From positions 1 through 46,954 of the forward strand of contig CAYVNA010000005.1 of assembly GCA_964452735.1 (NCBI GenBank): a stretch of 46,954 nucleotides of DNA, read 5' to 3'. This DNA is from UBA2177 sp964452735 (GTDB lineage Bacteria > Patescibacteriota > Dojkabacteria > SC72). Shown one piece after another: positions 25,546 to 34,169 of the stretch. The stretch's first letter is position 1; each line of letters opens with the position of its first letter. The notes under the pieces were generated by a model that was not told where the DNA came from, did not search any database, and worked only from the letters and a program-made list of their open reading frames with translations. Both the position numbers and the translations under genes were made by a program.

Positions 25546-27351
25546 TTACTCTTTTGAAACCCTTAACACTTCTTCTAATGTAGTTATGCCTTCCAATGCT
25601 TTCAGATATCCATCTTGAAGCATTGTCAACATACCTTGTTGCATACCAACATCCCTTATTTCAGCATCTGTTACATTTTCCATAATCATTCTACTTATTT
25701 TCTCATTAACATCAAGTACCTCAAATATACCAACTCTTCCAGAGTATCCAGAACCTCCACACTTATCGCAACCTTTACCCCTATACAGAAACACAACTGG
25801 TTGTCCATCAGGGCCCATCTCCGGGGCTCTCATTATGTTCTTTACCTTTTCATCTTCTAAATGCTTGGATGAAGAAACTCTCTGAAGATATGTCATCAAG
25901 TCAAAGTCCTTAGCTCCTTTCATTACATCGAGGATATTCGCTACTACCTCTGGAGGAGCAGGGTATGCCTCCCCACAATCTGGACATATTTTTCGTGGAA
26001 GTCTTTGGGCTGCAACTACACGTATCGTTGAAGCAAGAAGATATGGTTCTATTCCCATATCTAGAAGCCTCGGTATTGCAGCTGGAGCACTGTTTGTATG
26101 GAGAGTGGATAGGACTAGATGACCTGTCAAAGAAGCTTGAACTGCAAGCTGGGCAGTTTCTTCATCTCGGATTTCACCAACCATGACTACATCAGGATCC
26201 TGCCTTAGTACAGAACGAAGACCAAGAGCAAAAGTCAAACCAACATCTGGATTAATTTGTATCTGAGTCACTCCTGGAATACGTATTTCTACCGGATTTT
26301 CTAAAGATATGATATTCACCTTCGGATCATTCACTTTTATCAGGGAGCAAGCCAATGTTCTAGTCTTACCACTACCAGTTGGTCCAGTAACCAAGACTAT
26401 ACCATTCGTTACACTAAGAGCATCCAAAAATAACTTATATGCATTTCCCCTCAATCCTGTACTCTCTAATGTAATATCTGTAGTCTCAGACTCTAGCAAC
26501 CTCATAACAACTTTCTCACCATGAATAGTAGGCATTATAGAGACACGAAGATCTATCTTTGTATTCCCAATTTTAATAGGAAACCGACCATCTTGAGGAA
26601 TTCTTTTTTCATCAATTTTCAAATTCGAGAGTATCTTTACCCTAGAGACTATAGCTGGGTTAAGACTCTTTGGAAGGGTGAGCCTTTCTGTCATAACACC
26701 ATGAATTCTGAATCGAACTCTAACCCTTTTTTCCATAGGTTCAATATGAATATCTGAGGCCTTTGAAGTTACAGCATATTGCAACATTGAATTAACTATC
26801 CTCGCTACAGGTGCTGTAGAAAGGTCTGTACTAGAAAAAAGGTTTGGATCTTCACTAATCTCAGTAACAGGAACATCAACATCTTCCAAAGCCTCTGTAA
26901 CTTCAGAACTCATCATATCTCCAACCCTTCTATCCAAAACAGAACTCACACCCTCCTTTGTCGTTATGAAAACCTGTATCTTAGTATTTGGAGGGTACTT
27001 ACTTTGCAGAGCCTGAGTAGCCTGCACATCAAAAGGGTCCTCCATAGCAATCTTCACAAAATCCTGTCCTCTCTCGAACGGAACTGCCTGATACTTATGA
27101 AGGTTATCGATACTAACCTCCGCGATCACACTCTCATTTATAGAGAGCTCACCAAGATCAACAAATGGGATTCCGAAGATCTCTGACTTTGCCTTTGCAA
27201 GATCATTATCACTCACCAGACCCAACTCCCGTATAATGGCATCTTCTGTCTTCTGTGTACGACTTCGTTCGACCAATACCTGTCGAGCTTTTTCCTCGTC
27301 TATTAGTCCTTTATTCTGAAGATGTTTTAGTATAGATGTCTCTATAGCCAT
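25546..27351 (-). CDS. pilB: Type IV pilus extension ATPase PilB
   Basis: The 601 aa match PilB/GspE. An N-terminal MshEN-type domain (1-145) is followed by the ATPase: ASDIHIEPMEKRVRVRFRIHG (198-218), Walker A GPTGSGKT (323-330), Walker B DPDVVMVGEIRD, the His box, and the zinc tetracysteine CPDC ... CDKCGGSGYSGRVGIFEV. The Asp box reads SLENPVEI, with Asn352 where EDP is usual. A long insert between the cysteine pairs (about 470-520) is also somewhat unusual. It extends the pilus with PilC. The gene begins the locus; a TACAAT lies 9 nt before the ATG. Confidence 0.95.
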   Translation of the reverse strand: MAIETSILKHLQNKGLIDEEKARQVLVERSRTQKTEDAIIRELGLVSDNDLAKAKSEIFGIPFVDLGELSINESVIAEVSIDNLHKYQAVPFERGQDFVKIAMEDPFDVQATQALQSKYPPNTKIQVFITTKEGVSSVLDRRVGDMMSSEVTEALEDVDVPVTEISEDPNLFSSTDLSTAPVARIVNSMLQYAVTSKASDIHIEPMEKRVRVRFRIHGVMTERLTLPKSLNPAIVSRVKILSNLKIDEKRIPQDGRFPIKIGNTKIDLRVSIMPTIHGEKVVMRLLESETTDITLESTGLRGNAYKLFLDALSVTNGIVLVTGPTGSGKTRTLACSLIKVNDPKVNIISLENPVEIRIPGVTQIQINPDVGLTFALGLRSVLRQDPDVVMVGEIRDEETAQLAVQASLTGHLVLSTLHTNSAPAAIPRLLDMGIEPYLLASTIRVVAAQRLPRKICPDCGEAYPAPPEVVANILDVMKGAKDFDLMTYLQRVSSSKHLEDEKVKNIMRAPEMGPDGQPVVFLYRGKGCDKCGGSGYSGRVGIFEVLDVNEKISRMIMENVTDAEIRDVGMQQGMLTMLQDGYLKALEGITTLEEVLRVSKE

Positions 27352-27434
27352 TTAGGGCAGATTGTATAGGTTATTACTCCTTCCAGTTTATTCTAAACAA
27401 CTACCTTAGTCAACTTAACAACACAGGACTATGG

Positions 27435-27440
27435 TAGAAT
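27435..27440 (+). promoter_or_regulatory. Extended -10 box (TGG)TAGAAT, leaderless start of the holB-like gene
   Basis: TGG (27432-27434) precedes TAGAAT, followed by CTAGAAT (7 nt) and the ATG at 27448. Confidence 0.65.
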
Positions 27441-27447
27441 CTAGAAT

Positions 27448-28125
27448 ATGACATACATACTTGTTAATAGGGGTCAGAAAAATCCAGAAGAGTATATAAA
27501 GACCTTGTTGGAAAAGGTTGCAGCATCAAAGGTCTTAAGAATCTCCGACTACCACACTCTGAAACCTGAAGAGAAGGATAGCATAGGTATAACGGAAGTA
27601 AAAACCTTTATAAAAGAAATGATATATAAACCTTTTGAGAGTGACATTCAGATTGGAGTAATACTAGAAGCTGAGAAACTCACCACAGAAGCACAAAACT
27701 CACTTCTAAAAATACTAGAGGAGAGTCCCGAGCATACCATATTCATACTTTGCGTAAATAATGAACGCAATTTACTCCAAACAATACGTTCTAGGGGAAG
27801 TGTCGTATATACAGAAAACCGATTAGAGCAACCTGGTAAAAATGAAGATGAGGAGGAGGATTTTTTCTTTGAGTTAGATATGATTGAGAAGTTTGCAGTG
27901 ATAGAGAAGCAAAGTGAAACCAAAGATTCAGCAACAGATCTTGTGAATAGGATAGAGGCTGTACTAGGTAGAAGACTTGAATTAGAAATAAAAAATGGTA
28001 ACATAGAGAGCTCAAGAAGGTTTAGGGAGCAGATTAGAATAGCTCAAGCCTGCAGAGAGAAGATATCTGCGAATTGCAATAGGAGACTAGCTTTGGAGGC
28101 TATGATTTTAGAGCTTTTTACTTAA
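27448..28125 (+). CDS. DNA polymerase III delta-prime-like subunit (short)
   Basis: The 225-aa protein carries the clamp-loader segment IGVILEAEKLTTEAQNSLLKILEESPEHTIFIL (near residues 68-100), the usual delta-prime region that follows the ATPase core, then the ERNLLQTIRSRGSVVY strand. The Walker A region and zinc-binding cysteines of full delta-prime are missing, and it is shorter than usual (over 300 aa). Delta-prime is catalytically silent in most bacteria, so a reduced form could still work as a clamp-loader stator. The C-terminal half is charged and helical. It starts a unit leading into gyrB, 70 nt away. Confidence 0.82.
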   Translation: MTYILVNRGQKNPEEYIKTLLEKVAASKVLRISDYHTLKPEEKDSIGITEVKTFIKEMIYKPFESDIQIGVILEAEKLTTEAQNSLLKILEESPEHTIFILCVNNERNLLQTIRSRGSVVYTENRLEQPGKNEDEEEDFFFELDMIEKFAVIEKQSETKDSATDLVNRIEAVLGRRLELEIKNGNIESSRRFREQIRIAQACREKISANCNRRLALEAMILELFT

Positions 28126-28195
28126 CATTTGGCTCTAAAATAGGTAAAATGTATATAGTATCGAGTAACTAGATTAATTTACATGAACTGGAGAA

Positions 28196-30106
28196 ATGCC
28201 TGAAGAATCTCAATATAAAGTTTCTGATATTCAAGTCCTTAAGGGACTAGAAGCTGTTAGAATGAGACCCGCTATGTACATAGGGTCAACAGATGTTCAT
28301 GGCCTGCATCACATATTTACAGAGATTCTAGACAACTCCGTTGATGAAGCAATCGCAGGATACTGTTCACATATCTGGGTAATACTAAATGATGACGGTT
28401 CCCTAACAGTCAGAGATAATGGACGAGGTATTCCTGTTGATATACACCCTGAAACAAAAGTCTCAACACTTGAAACCGTTATGACAAATCTCCATGCTGG
28501 AGGTAAGTTTGAAAAAGGTGCATACAAGGTATCTGGAGGACTCCATGGTGTTGGTATGAAATGTACTAACGCGCTTTCTGAATGGATGATCACAACTGTG
28601 AAATTTAATGGTGGAATATATGAACAGAAATATGAAAGAGGAGTTCCTGTTGCCCCAGTAAAAAAGATTGGGAATACAGAAGAATCCGGCACACAACATA
28701 CTTTTCTCCCTGACCCTCAGATATTTTCAGATGCAGTATTCAGTTTAAGTACAATTGTGAAGAAATGTAGACAACATGCCTACTTAACTGCAGGACTAAG
28801 GATATCTGTAATCGATAATACTAATAATGAGAATAAAAAATATGACCTGTATTTCGAAGATGGTATAAAGTCATATGTACAGTTCCTTAACATAGATAGC
28901 AAGGTCGTTGGAGAAGAACCTTTCTACATGAAGAAAGAGGACGACGAAGTAGTCGTTGAAGTCGCCCTCCAATACTCCGATGGAATGGAGGAAGATGTCC
29001 GTTGCTACACAAACAACATTGTTAACCCGGAGGGTGGAACTCATCTAGCAGGTTTTCGAACTGCAATCACTAGTGCGATAAATACATATGCTCAGAAGTC
29101 CGAGCTACTGAAAGGAATGAACGGGACATTGAATGGTGATGACGTTAGAGAAGGACTGACCGCAGTAATATCTGTTAAAGTTGCAAATCCACAATTTGAA
29201 GGACAGACAAAAATTAAGCTGAATAACCCAGAGGTTAAAGGAATTGTTGGAAGAGTAGTTAGGGACGAACTTCTTGTCTATTTTGATGAGCATCCCCAGG
29301 ATGCAAAAAGCATAATAGGGAAGGCTGTACTAGCTAATAAAGCAAAGGCTGCGGCAAAGGCTGCTAGAGATGCCGTTATTAGAAAAAATGTTCTAGAATC
29401 AACAACTCTACCTGGCAAGCTTGCAGATTGTACAAGTAAAGACCCTTCCGAAAGCGAATTATTCATAGTAGAGGGAGACTCTGCAGGAGGTTCAGCGAAG
29501 CAGGGAAGAGATAGGCATACCCAAGCTATCCTTCCATTAAGGGGTAAGATATTAAATACCCACAAGTATAGGGTAGATAGGGTTCTTTCAAATAATGAAT
29601 TCAATGATATAACTACAGCACTGGGAGTAGGAATAGGAGATACCCTAGATGTTGAGAAATTAAGGTATCACAAAATAATAATAATGAGTGATGCTGATGT
29701 TGATGGTCTCCATATTACAACCTTAGTACTGACACTACTATTTAGATTCTTTAGACCTCTGATAGAACAAGGCTACGTATATGTTGCACAACCTCCACTA
29801 CACAAGGTTGAAATTGGGAAGAAGAAATACTATTTCCTAAACGATGAGGAGAAGGAAAGTTTCGTAAAGAAAGCTAAGCTAGAGGGTAAAGCTCCTGTTG
29901 AGAATAGATTCAAAGGATTAGGAGAGATGAACCCTGATCAGCTTTGGGAAACAACTATGAATCCTGATAGCAGAGCCTTGAAGCAAGTAAAGATAGAAGA
30001 TGCTGAAGAGACAGAGAAGGTTTTTGAGATGTTAATGGGGAATGAAGTTCCTCCTAGAAGAAGATTTATACAGATGCATGCTACTAAAGCTAATTTAGAT
30101 ATTTAA
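28196..30106 (+). CDS. gyrB: DNA gyrase subunit B
   Basis: The 636 aa are of normal GyrB length. GHKL ATPase motifs are complete: EILDNSVDEAIAG near residues 41-53, VRDNGRGIPVDIH near 72-84, and GGLHGVGMKCTNALS near 118-132. The TOPRIM domain has IVEGDSAGGSAKQGRDR near 425-441 and MSDADVDGLHI near 498-508. With GyrA it introduces negative supercoils. A GGAG lies only 2 nt before the ATG, too close for a normal ribosome binding site. A 147-aa hypothetical lies between it and gyrA. Confidence 0.97.
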   Translation: MPEESQYKVSDIQVLKGLEAVRMRPAMYIGSTDVHGLHHIFTEILDNSVDEAIAGYCSHIWVILNDDGSLTVRDNGRGIPVDIHPETKVSTLETVMTNLHAGGKFEKGAYKVSGGLHGVGMKCTNALSEWMITTVKFNGGIYEQKYERGVPVAPVKKIGNTEESGTQHTFLPDPQIFSDAVFSLSTIVKKCRQHAYLTAGLRISVIDNTNNENKKYDLYFEDGIKSYVQFLNIDSKVVGEEPFYMKKEDDEVVVEVALQYSDGMEEDVRCYTNNIVNPEGGTHLAGFRTAITSAINTYAQKSELLKGMNGTLNGDDVREGLTAVISVKVANPQFEGQTKIKLNNPEVKGIVGRVVRDELLVYFDEHPQDAKSIIGKAVLANKAKAAAKAARDAVIRKNVLESTTLPGKLADCTSKDPSESELFIVEGDSAGGSAKQGRDRHTQAILPLRGKILNTHKYRVDRVLSNNEFNDITTALGVGIGDTLDVEKLRYHKIIIMSDADVDGLHITTLVLTLLFRFFRPLIEQGYVYVAQPPLHKVEIGKKKYYFLNDEEKESFVKKAKLEGKAPVENRFKGLGEMNPDQLWETTMNPDSRALKQVKIEDAEETEKVFEMLMGNEVPPRRRFIQMHATKANLDI

Positions 30107-30123
30107 TATATATTAGAAACTAT

Positions 30124-30567
30124 ATGAGCATTATTGAAGGTTTGAGACAAACAGAAGAATACAAAGAAGCCTATGCCAAATTATTAATAAAACATCTTCA
30201 AGAGAAATTCGGTAATAGACAAATAGGCGAAGTACTTGGGGATCAAGGCGCCTTTACGAAACTTGTTGAGAAATATCCAGACGCTTTCTATCGTCTAACT
30301 CCGGTTATCCCGGAGAATGAGGAATCCCCCAAGAAGAGCTTGATGCTTAATCTCTTTGTACCAAATGTTAAAGAAAAGAGATTTCAATATGTTGCAGGAC
30401 TAGACATTGTAGAGAAAGGTTCCGAGGAGGAAGTAGGACTTTGTACTGTTGAAAAAAATAATTTTGAACTACTACTAGCAATAGCAACAAACCATGCAGA
30501 AAATCTTCCATCAAATTGGGACGATCTTACCTGGGATATTAATACACAACTTAAGGATTCTATTTAG
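30124..30567 (+). CDS. Hypothetical protein encoded between gyrB and gyrA
   Basis: The 147-aa soluble protein matches no family I know. The first 40 residues are helical (TEEYKEAYAKLLIKHLQEKFG) and the rest seems a mixed alpha/beta domain with FQYVAGLDIVEKG and a C-terminal NWDDLTWDINTQL. There are no cysteine clusters, signal peptide or membrane segment. It is 17 nt after gyrB and 2 nt before gyrA, so it must be made together with the gyrase. A role in gyrase assembly or control is possible but rests on position alone. Confidence 0.72.
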   Translation: MSIIEGLRQTEEYKEAYAKLLIKHLQEKFGNRQIGEVLGDQGAFTKLVEKYPDAFYRLTPVIPENEESPKKSLMLNLFVPNVKEKRFQYVAGLDIVEKGSEEEVGLCTVEKNNFELLLAIATNHAENLPSNWDDLTWDINTQLKDSI

Positions 30568-30569
30568 AA

Positions 30570-33299
30570 ATGGATGAAGAAATAAAAAACATACAACAAG
30601 AAGATACTGGAGATACACTAGGTTTAGATGTAACATTTAAGCCTGGAGAGATAGCACTAAAGTCCATAGTTGATGAGATGAAATCCAACTATCTGGACTA
30701 TTCAATGTCTGTAATTGTTTCAAGAGCCCTACCAGAAGTTAAGGATGGTCTCAAACCATCTCAAAGAAGAATACTAGTTGCAATGAACGACCTTTCTCTA
30801 ACCCCTACAGCTCACTACAGAAAATCTGCGAAGATAGCGGGAGACACATCAGGTAACTACCATCCTCATGGAGAATCTGTGGTATATCCGACATTAGTAA
30901 AAATGGCACAAGACTTCTCAACAAGATATCCTTTAGTCGATGGGCAGGGAAACTTCGGTTCCATAGATGGAGACTCTCCAGCAGCAATGAGATACACAGA
31001 AGCAAGAATGGGAAAAATAACTCCTGAACTAATCAAGGACCTTGGAAAGGGTACTGTAACCTTTGTACCTAACTACGATGGAACAAGATTAGAACCTACC
31101 GTTTTACCAGCACTATTTCCAAATGTTTTAGCAAATGGAAGTGATGGTATAGCAGTTGGTATGGCAACAAAGATACCTCCCCACAACCTAACAGAGCTAA
31201 TTAATGCTCTTCAAAAGATGATCTCTCTAGGAAACAAGTGGGAAGGAGAAGCGATATACAATGAGTTAAGAAAAAAGAGAGAATCTACGGAGGTAATTCC
31301 TGCAACCCTGAATTCCAAACCCTCCGACTATCTAGAAAACTATGTCATAAAAGATCAAATAGAGCTACAAAACAACATTGATAATCTAAGGAAAGCTCTT
31401 TTGGAGAAAGAATCCATACTATATCCTGAATTCAAATCCGAGATCACACCATCTGAGCTGATTGAGATAGTACCTGGTCCAGATTTCCCAACAGGTGGGA
31501 TCATATATGACCAACAAGAGATTCTTAATGCATACGCTACAGGAAGAGGCAGAATACTTCAAAGAGCAAAAGCATCGATAGTAGAAGGTAAACAGGGTAG
31601 ATACCAAATTGTAATAACGGAGATACCATATCAGGTTAACAAGGCTCACATGATTGAGAAGATAGCAGACCTTGTCAAAGAGAAAAAGATTAAAGGTATA
31701 GCTGATCTTCGAGATGAATCTAGTAGAGAAGGAATGAGAGTAGTAGTAATCCTTAAAAGAGATGCACAACCAAAGGCAGTTCTAAACAAACTGTATAAGT
31801 ATACAGAGATGCAAAAGGTATTCAATGCAAATATGATTGCATTGGTTGAGCAAGAGCCTAAGACTCTTCCATTAAAGAGAATATTGGAGTTATTCCTTTC
31901 ATTTAGGATACTAGTAACGATAAGGAGATATGAGTTTGATTTAGCAGAAGCAAGATTCCGAGGACATATATTAGAGGGTCTCTTGAAGGCCTTAGATCTC
32001 TTAGATGAGGTAATAGACACTATACGAAAATCTAAGACACAGGATACCGCAAAGACAAATTTGATGGATAAGTTTGGCTTTACAGAGGTTCAAGCACAGG
32101 CGATATTGGATATGCAGTTAAGGAGATTGGCAGCATTGGAGAGGATGAAAATAGAAAATGAGTACAAGGAGATACAAGCCAAGATAGAAGAATATAACAG
32201 TATTCTAGAGAGTCAAGATAAAATACTTGAAGTCATAAATTCAGATCTTGAAGAGATAAAAGAAAGATATGGAGACGAAAGAAGAACAAAAGTGATTAAA
32301 GGCAAAGTGAACGAGATCTCGGAAGAGGATATGGTAGCTGCCGAAGACACATTGGTAACCATAACACATTCTGGGTATATCAAGAGGCTCTCACCAAATA
32401 CATACAAAGCTCAGAATAGAGGTGGTAAGGGTGTATCTGGAGGTGAAACAAAAGAGGGTGATTTCATAGAACACGCATTCCTTTGCAATACACATGATGA
32501 ACTACTTCTCTTTACAAATATGGGTAAAGTATACAACTTGAGGATATTTGAAATTCCAGAGCTTGGAAGAACTGCTAAAGGTCTCCCATTGGTAAACTTG
32601 ATACAGCTAGATCAAAATGAGGTTGTAACATCGGTACTAACAAGGAATCCAAAGGGGGAGATTTCTAAGGATATAGAGGGAGGAGAACAAAAAGAGTACA
32701 AATATTTCTTAATGGTAACAGAGAAAGGTGTTGTTAAGAAGACAGAATTAAAAGAATTTTCGAAGATTAGATCGAATGGATTAACTGCGATCAAGCTAGA
32801 GGAGGGGGATCAGCTAATTTGGGTAAAGCCAACAACGGGTGCTGATCAGGTTATTACAGTAACAAAGGAAGGTAAATCTATTAGGTTCAAGGAGAGTGAT
32901 GTTAGACCTATGGGTAGGAGCACAAGGGGGGTAACGGGAATAAAGTTCAAGAAGAGTGATGATTGTGTTATCGGTATGGGTATAGTCGATAATGATAACC
33001 AACAACTACTTACTCTTTCTGAGAATGGGTATGGAAAGATGTCGCTACTAAAAGAATATGGTGTTCAAAAGAGGGGTGGTACTGGTATATTCACATTTAG
33101 AGTTACAGAAAAGACAGGTAGTATTGCATCTGCAAGGATTCTTTCAGAGAAGGATGAGGAGATTGTTGTTATTTCAGAGAAATCTAAGGTTATTAGATCT
33201 AATCTAAAGGATGTTCCTACACTTAAGAGGCAGACCTCTGGTGTTAAGGTTATGAATATTAATGGAGGGGATAGGGTAGCTACAGTAGCTATTCTTTAA
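30570..33299 (+). CDS. gyrA: DNA gyrase subunit A
   Basis: The 909 aa include the breakage-reunion domain and the C-terminal beta-pinwheel. The catalytic Tyr142 is in AAMRYTEARM and the DNA gate region HPHGES begins at residue 98. The C-terminal domain carries the GyrA box as QNRGGKG (usual form QRRGGKG), so it is gyrase and not topoisomerase IV. Between IPPHNLTELIN and IVPGPDFPTGG there is an insertion of about 60-65 residues (roughly 223-293, charged and helical) that most GyrA proteins lack. The position equal to E. coli Asp87 is Pro107, while the Ser83 position is Ser103. It begins 2 nt after the hypothetical gene, without Shine-Dalgarno. Confidence 0.96.
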   Translation: MDEEIKNIQQEDTGDTLGLDVTFKPGEIALKSIVDEMKSNYLDYSMSVIVSRALPEVKDGLKPSQRRILVAMNDLSLTPTAHYRKSAKIAGDTSGNYHPHGESVVYPTLVKMAQDFSTRYPLVDGQGNFGSIDGDSPAAMRYTEARMGKITPELIKDLGKGTVTFVPNYDGTRLEPTVLPALFPNVLANGSDGIAVGMATKIPPHNLTELINALQKMISLGNKWEGEAIYNELRKKRESTEVIPATLNSKPSDYLENYVIKDQIELQNNIDNLRKALLEKESILYPEFKSEITPSELIEIVPGPDFPTGGIIYDQQEILNAYATGRGRILQRAKASIVEGKQGRYQIVITEIPYQVNKAHMIEKIADLVKEKKIKGIADLRDESSREGMRVVVILKRDAQPKAVLNKLYKYTEMQKVFNANMIALVEQEPKTLPLKRILELFLSFRILVTIRRYEFDLAEARFRGHILEGLLKALDLLDEVIDTIRKSKTQDTAKTNLMDKFGFTEVQAQAILDMQLRRLAALERMKIENEYKEIQAKIEEYNSILESQDKILEVINSDLEEIKERYGDERRTKVIKGKVNEISEEDMVAAEDTLVTITHSGYIKRLSPNTYKAQNRGGKGVSGGETKEGDFIEHAFLCNTHDELLLFTNMGKVYNLRIFEIPELGRTAKGLPLVNLIQLDQNEVVTSVLTRNPKGEISKDIEGGEQKEYKYFLMVTEKGVVKKTELKEFSKIRSNGLTAIKLEEGDQLIWVKPTTGADQVITVTKEGKSIRFKESDVRPMGRSTRGVTGIKFKKSDDCVIGMGIVDNDNQQLLTLSENGYGKMSLLKEYGVQKRGGTGIFTFRVTEKTGSIASARILSEKDEEIVVISEKSKVIRSNLKDVPTLKRQTSGVKVMNINGGDRVATVAIL

Positions 33300-33454
33300 A
33301 TCCCAAACCTATAGTATAATATATGGTTGTTCTTTAACAGCTATGTATTTATGATTTCATTTCTATACATAGAAAATAGCGTGTATTATTTTCAATGGGA
33401 TTTATTTAGTTATTAATATTTTAATAATTGTATTAATCTCATTGAAAAAGAAAG

Positions 33455-33459
33455 AGGAG
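33455..33459 (+). promoter_or_regulatory. Shine-Dalgarno AGGAG of the hairpin-rich lipoprotein gene
   Basis: GAGGAGAAA directly precedes the ATG at 33463. Strong ribosome binding sites are almost absent elsewhere in the window, so this marks the gene as unusual and also fixes the start at 33463 instead of an upstream in-frame codon at 33442. Confidence 0.75.
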
Positions 33460-33462
33460 AAA

Positions 33463-33795
33463 ATGAAAAGAGCATTTTTTGTTTGTTTGATTTTTGCCCT
33501 GGTCTGTATGACAGGGTGTGTCGTTTCCTCCTCGGTGGAGGAGGGAGAACCTCCGCAGATTGTCTGCGGGGAAGGGAGGAACATTATTGTTTCCTCCGAA
33601 GAGTTTCGTTTTTCTCCCAGAATATCGGGAGATATTGAACCCCTCGCAAGAGGAGAGTGTTTCTTTAACTCTCCCCATGGAGGGGAACTGGTTTTAGAGA
33701 ACTTCGGCTTAAGAGCCCAGTTCTCTAATGGGGAGGTTTTAAACCTTCCCGAGGAAATGAAGGAGGAGGGATTTACCTTCTATTATAGAAGGTAA
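33463..33795 (+). CDS. Small secreted lipoprotein encoded in a hairpin-rich, GC-rich gene
   Basis: The 110-aa protein has a clear lipoprotein signal, MKRAFFVCLIFALVCMTGC, with the lipobox Cys at residue 19. The mature part of about 90 residues is acidic and Gly-rich (VEEGEPPQIVCGEGRN, PHGGELVLENFG); no family is recognised. The gene is roughly 48-50 percent GC by eye against about a third for its neighbours, uses CCC, CTC and TCC codons that are rare nearby, and has a real Shine-Dalgarno. Nearly every part of it folds into perfect hairpins. These are signs of transfer, or of selection on RNA structure. If the sequence is really a structured RNA, the ORF could be accidental, but the signal peptide plus ribosome site argue for a protein. 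Confidence 0.68.
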   Translation: MKRAFFVCLIFALVCMTGCVVSSSVEEGEPPQIVCGEGRNIIVSSEEFRFSPRISGDIEPLARGECFFNSPHGGELVLENFGLRAQFSNGEVLNLPEEMKEEGFTFYYRR

Positions 33796-33871
33796 GATCC
33801 CTTTCAGGGAGAGTCAGATATGCAAAACATCGCCTGTTTGGCTCTCCCAATTCTTCCAAGCATAATACACG

Positions 33872-34045
33872 CTATTCCATCCTTATTATCTCTACATCTG
33901 GTATATCCTTCCTTAGTTTAACAATCTCTTTCTCTAATTCCTCATACGTTATATTCCAAGCACTAGGTTTAGTTAGAACATATTTAAGAATATTCCTATC
34001 AACAATCTTCTGAATCATTTGTATATCCTTCTTCGTTAATGCCAT
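33872..34045 (-). CDS. Small hypothetical protein (57 aa)
   Basis: This short open frame encodes 57 residues beginning MALTKKDIQMIQKIVDRNIL and ending DIPDVEIIRME. It is helical, charged and soluble. The N-terminus LTKKDIQ-IQ resembles a start seen in several small helical proteins of CPR genomes (from memory). Support comes from TAAAAT 6 nt before the ATG on the minus strand, the same leaderless spacing as its neighbours, and from native AT-rich codon use. Function unknown. Confidence 0.6.
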   Translation of the reverse strand: MALTKKDIQMIQKIVDRNILKYVLTKPSAWNITYEELEKEIVKLRKDIPDVEIIRME

Positions 34046-34051
34046 GTATAT

Positions 34052-34057
34052 ATTTTA
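34052..34057 (-). promoter_or_regulatory. -10 box TAAAAT, leaderless start of the 57-aa gene
   Basis: Minus-strand TAAAAT is followed by ATATAC (6 nt) and the ATG at 34045. Confidence 0.5.
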
Positions 34058-34157
34058 ATAGATCCCCCAAAATACTTCCTGACCTAGATAACGGTATGTG
34101 AAGCTTGTATTCAAAATACTATCTATCCATTACCTATCCACATCCAACCATATGTAG

Positions 34158-34163
34158 TAATAT
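34158..34163 (+). promoter_or_regulatory. -10 box TAATAT, leaderless start of the VanY-like gene
   Basis: TAATAT is followed by ATTGGC (6 nt) and the ATG at 34170. Confidence 0.55.
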
Positions 34164-34169
34164 ATTGGC

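Larger units (their letters stand above)
33341..33848. repeat. Chain of inverted repeats covering the lipoprotein gene and both flanks
   Basis: Successive arm pairs are: CTATGTAT/ATACATAG (33341-33372); CAATGGGATT/AATCTCATTG with one mismatch (33393-33444), enclosing TTATTAA/TTAATAA (33410-33427); TCCTCC/GGAGGA (33526-33542); CCGCAGA/TCTGCGG (33553-33569); GGAGGAA/TTCCTCC (33575-33597); TCTCCC/GGGAGA (33613-33632); TCCCC/GGGGA (33672-33686); TTAGAGAACT/AGTTCTCTAA (33694-33728) enclosing GGCT/AGCC; a near-palindrome at 33730-33750; TTACCTTCTAT/ATAGAAGGTAA (33773-33795, including the stop codon); TCCCT/AGGGA (33798-33810); and GGGAGAG/CTCTCCC (33807-33848). Arms were compared by eye. Two perfect pairs of 10 and 11 bp with short loops are far more than chance for this length. 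Confidence 0.8.

Noticed and set aside
33439..33678. Open frames antisense to the hairpin-rich lipoprotein gene
   Set aside because: The inverted repeats make both strands look open; the antisense frames lack a ribosome site, promoter and protein character.
33300..33860. The GC-rich island as RNase P RNA, tmRNA, SRP RNA or 6S RNA
   Set aside because: None of the landmark sequences are present (no GAGGAAAGTCC or ACAGAAA pairing of RNase P, no tRNA-like ends of tmRNA, no SRP tetraloop hairpin), and a lipoprotein frame with ribosome site fits.
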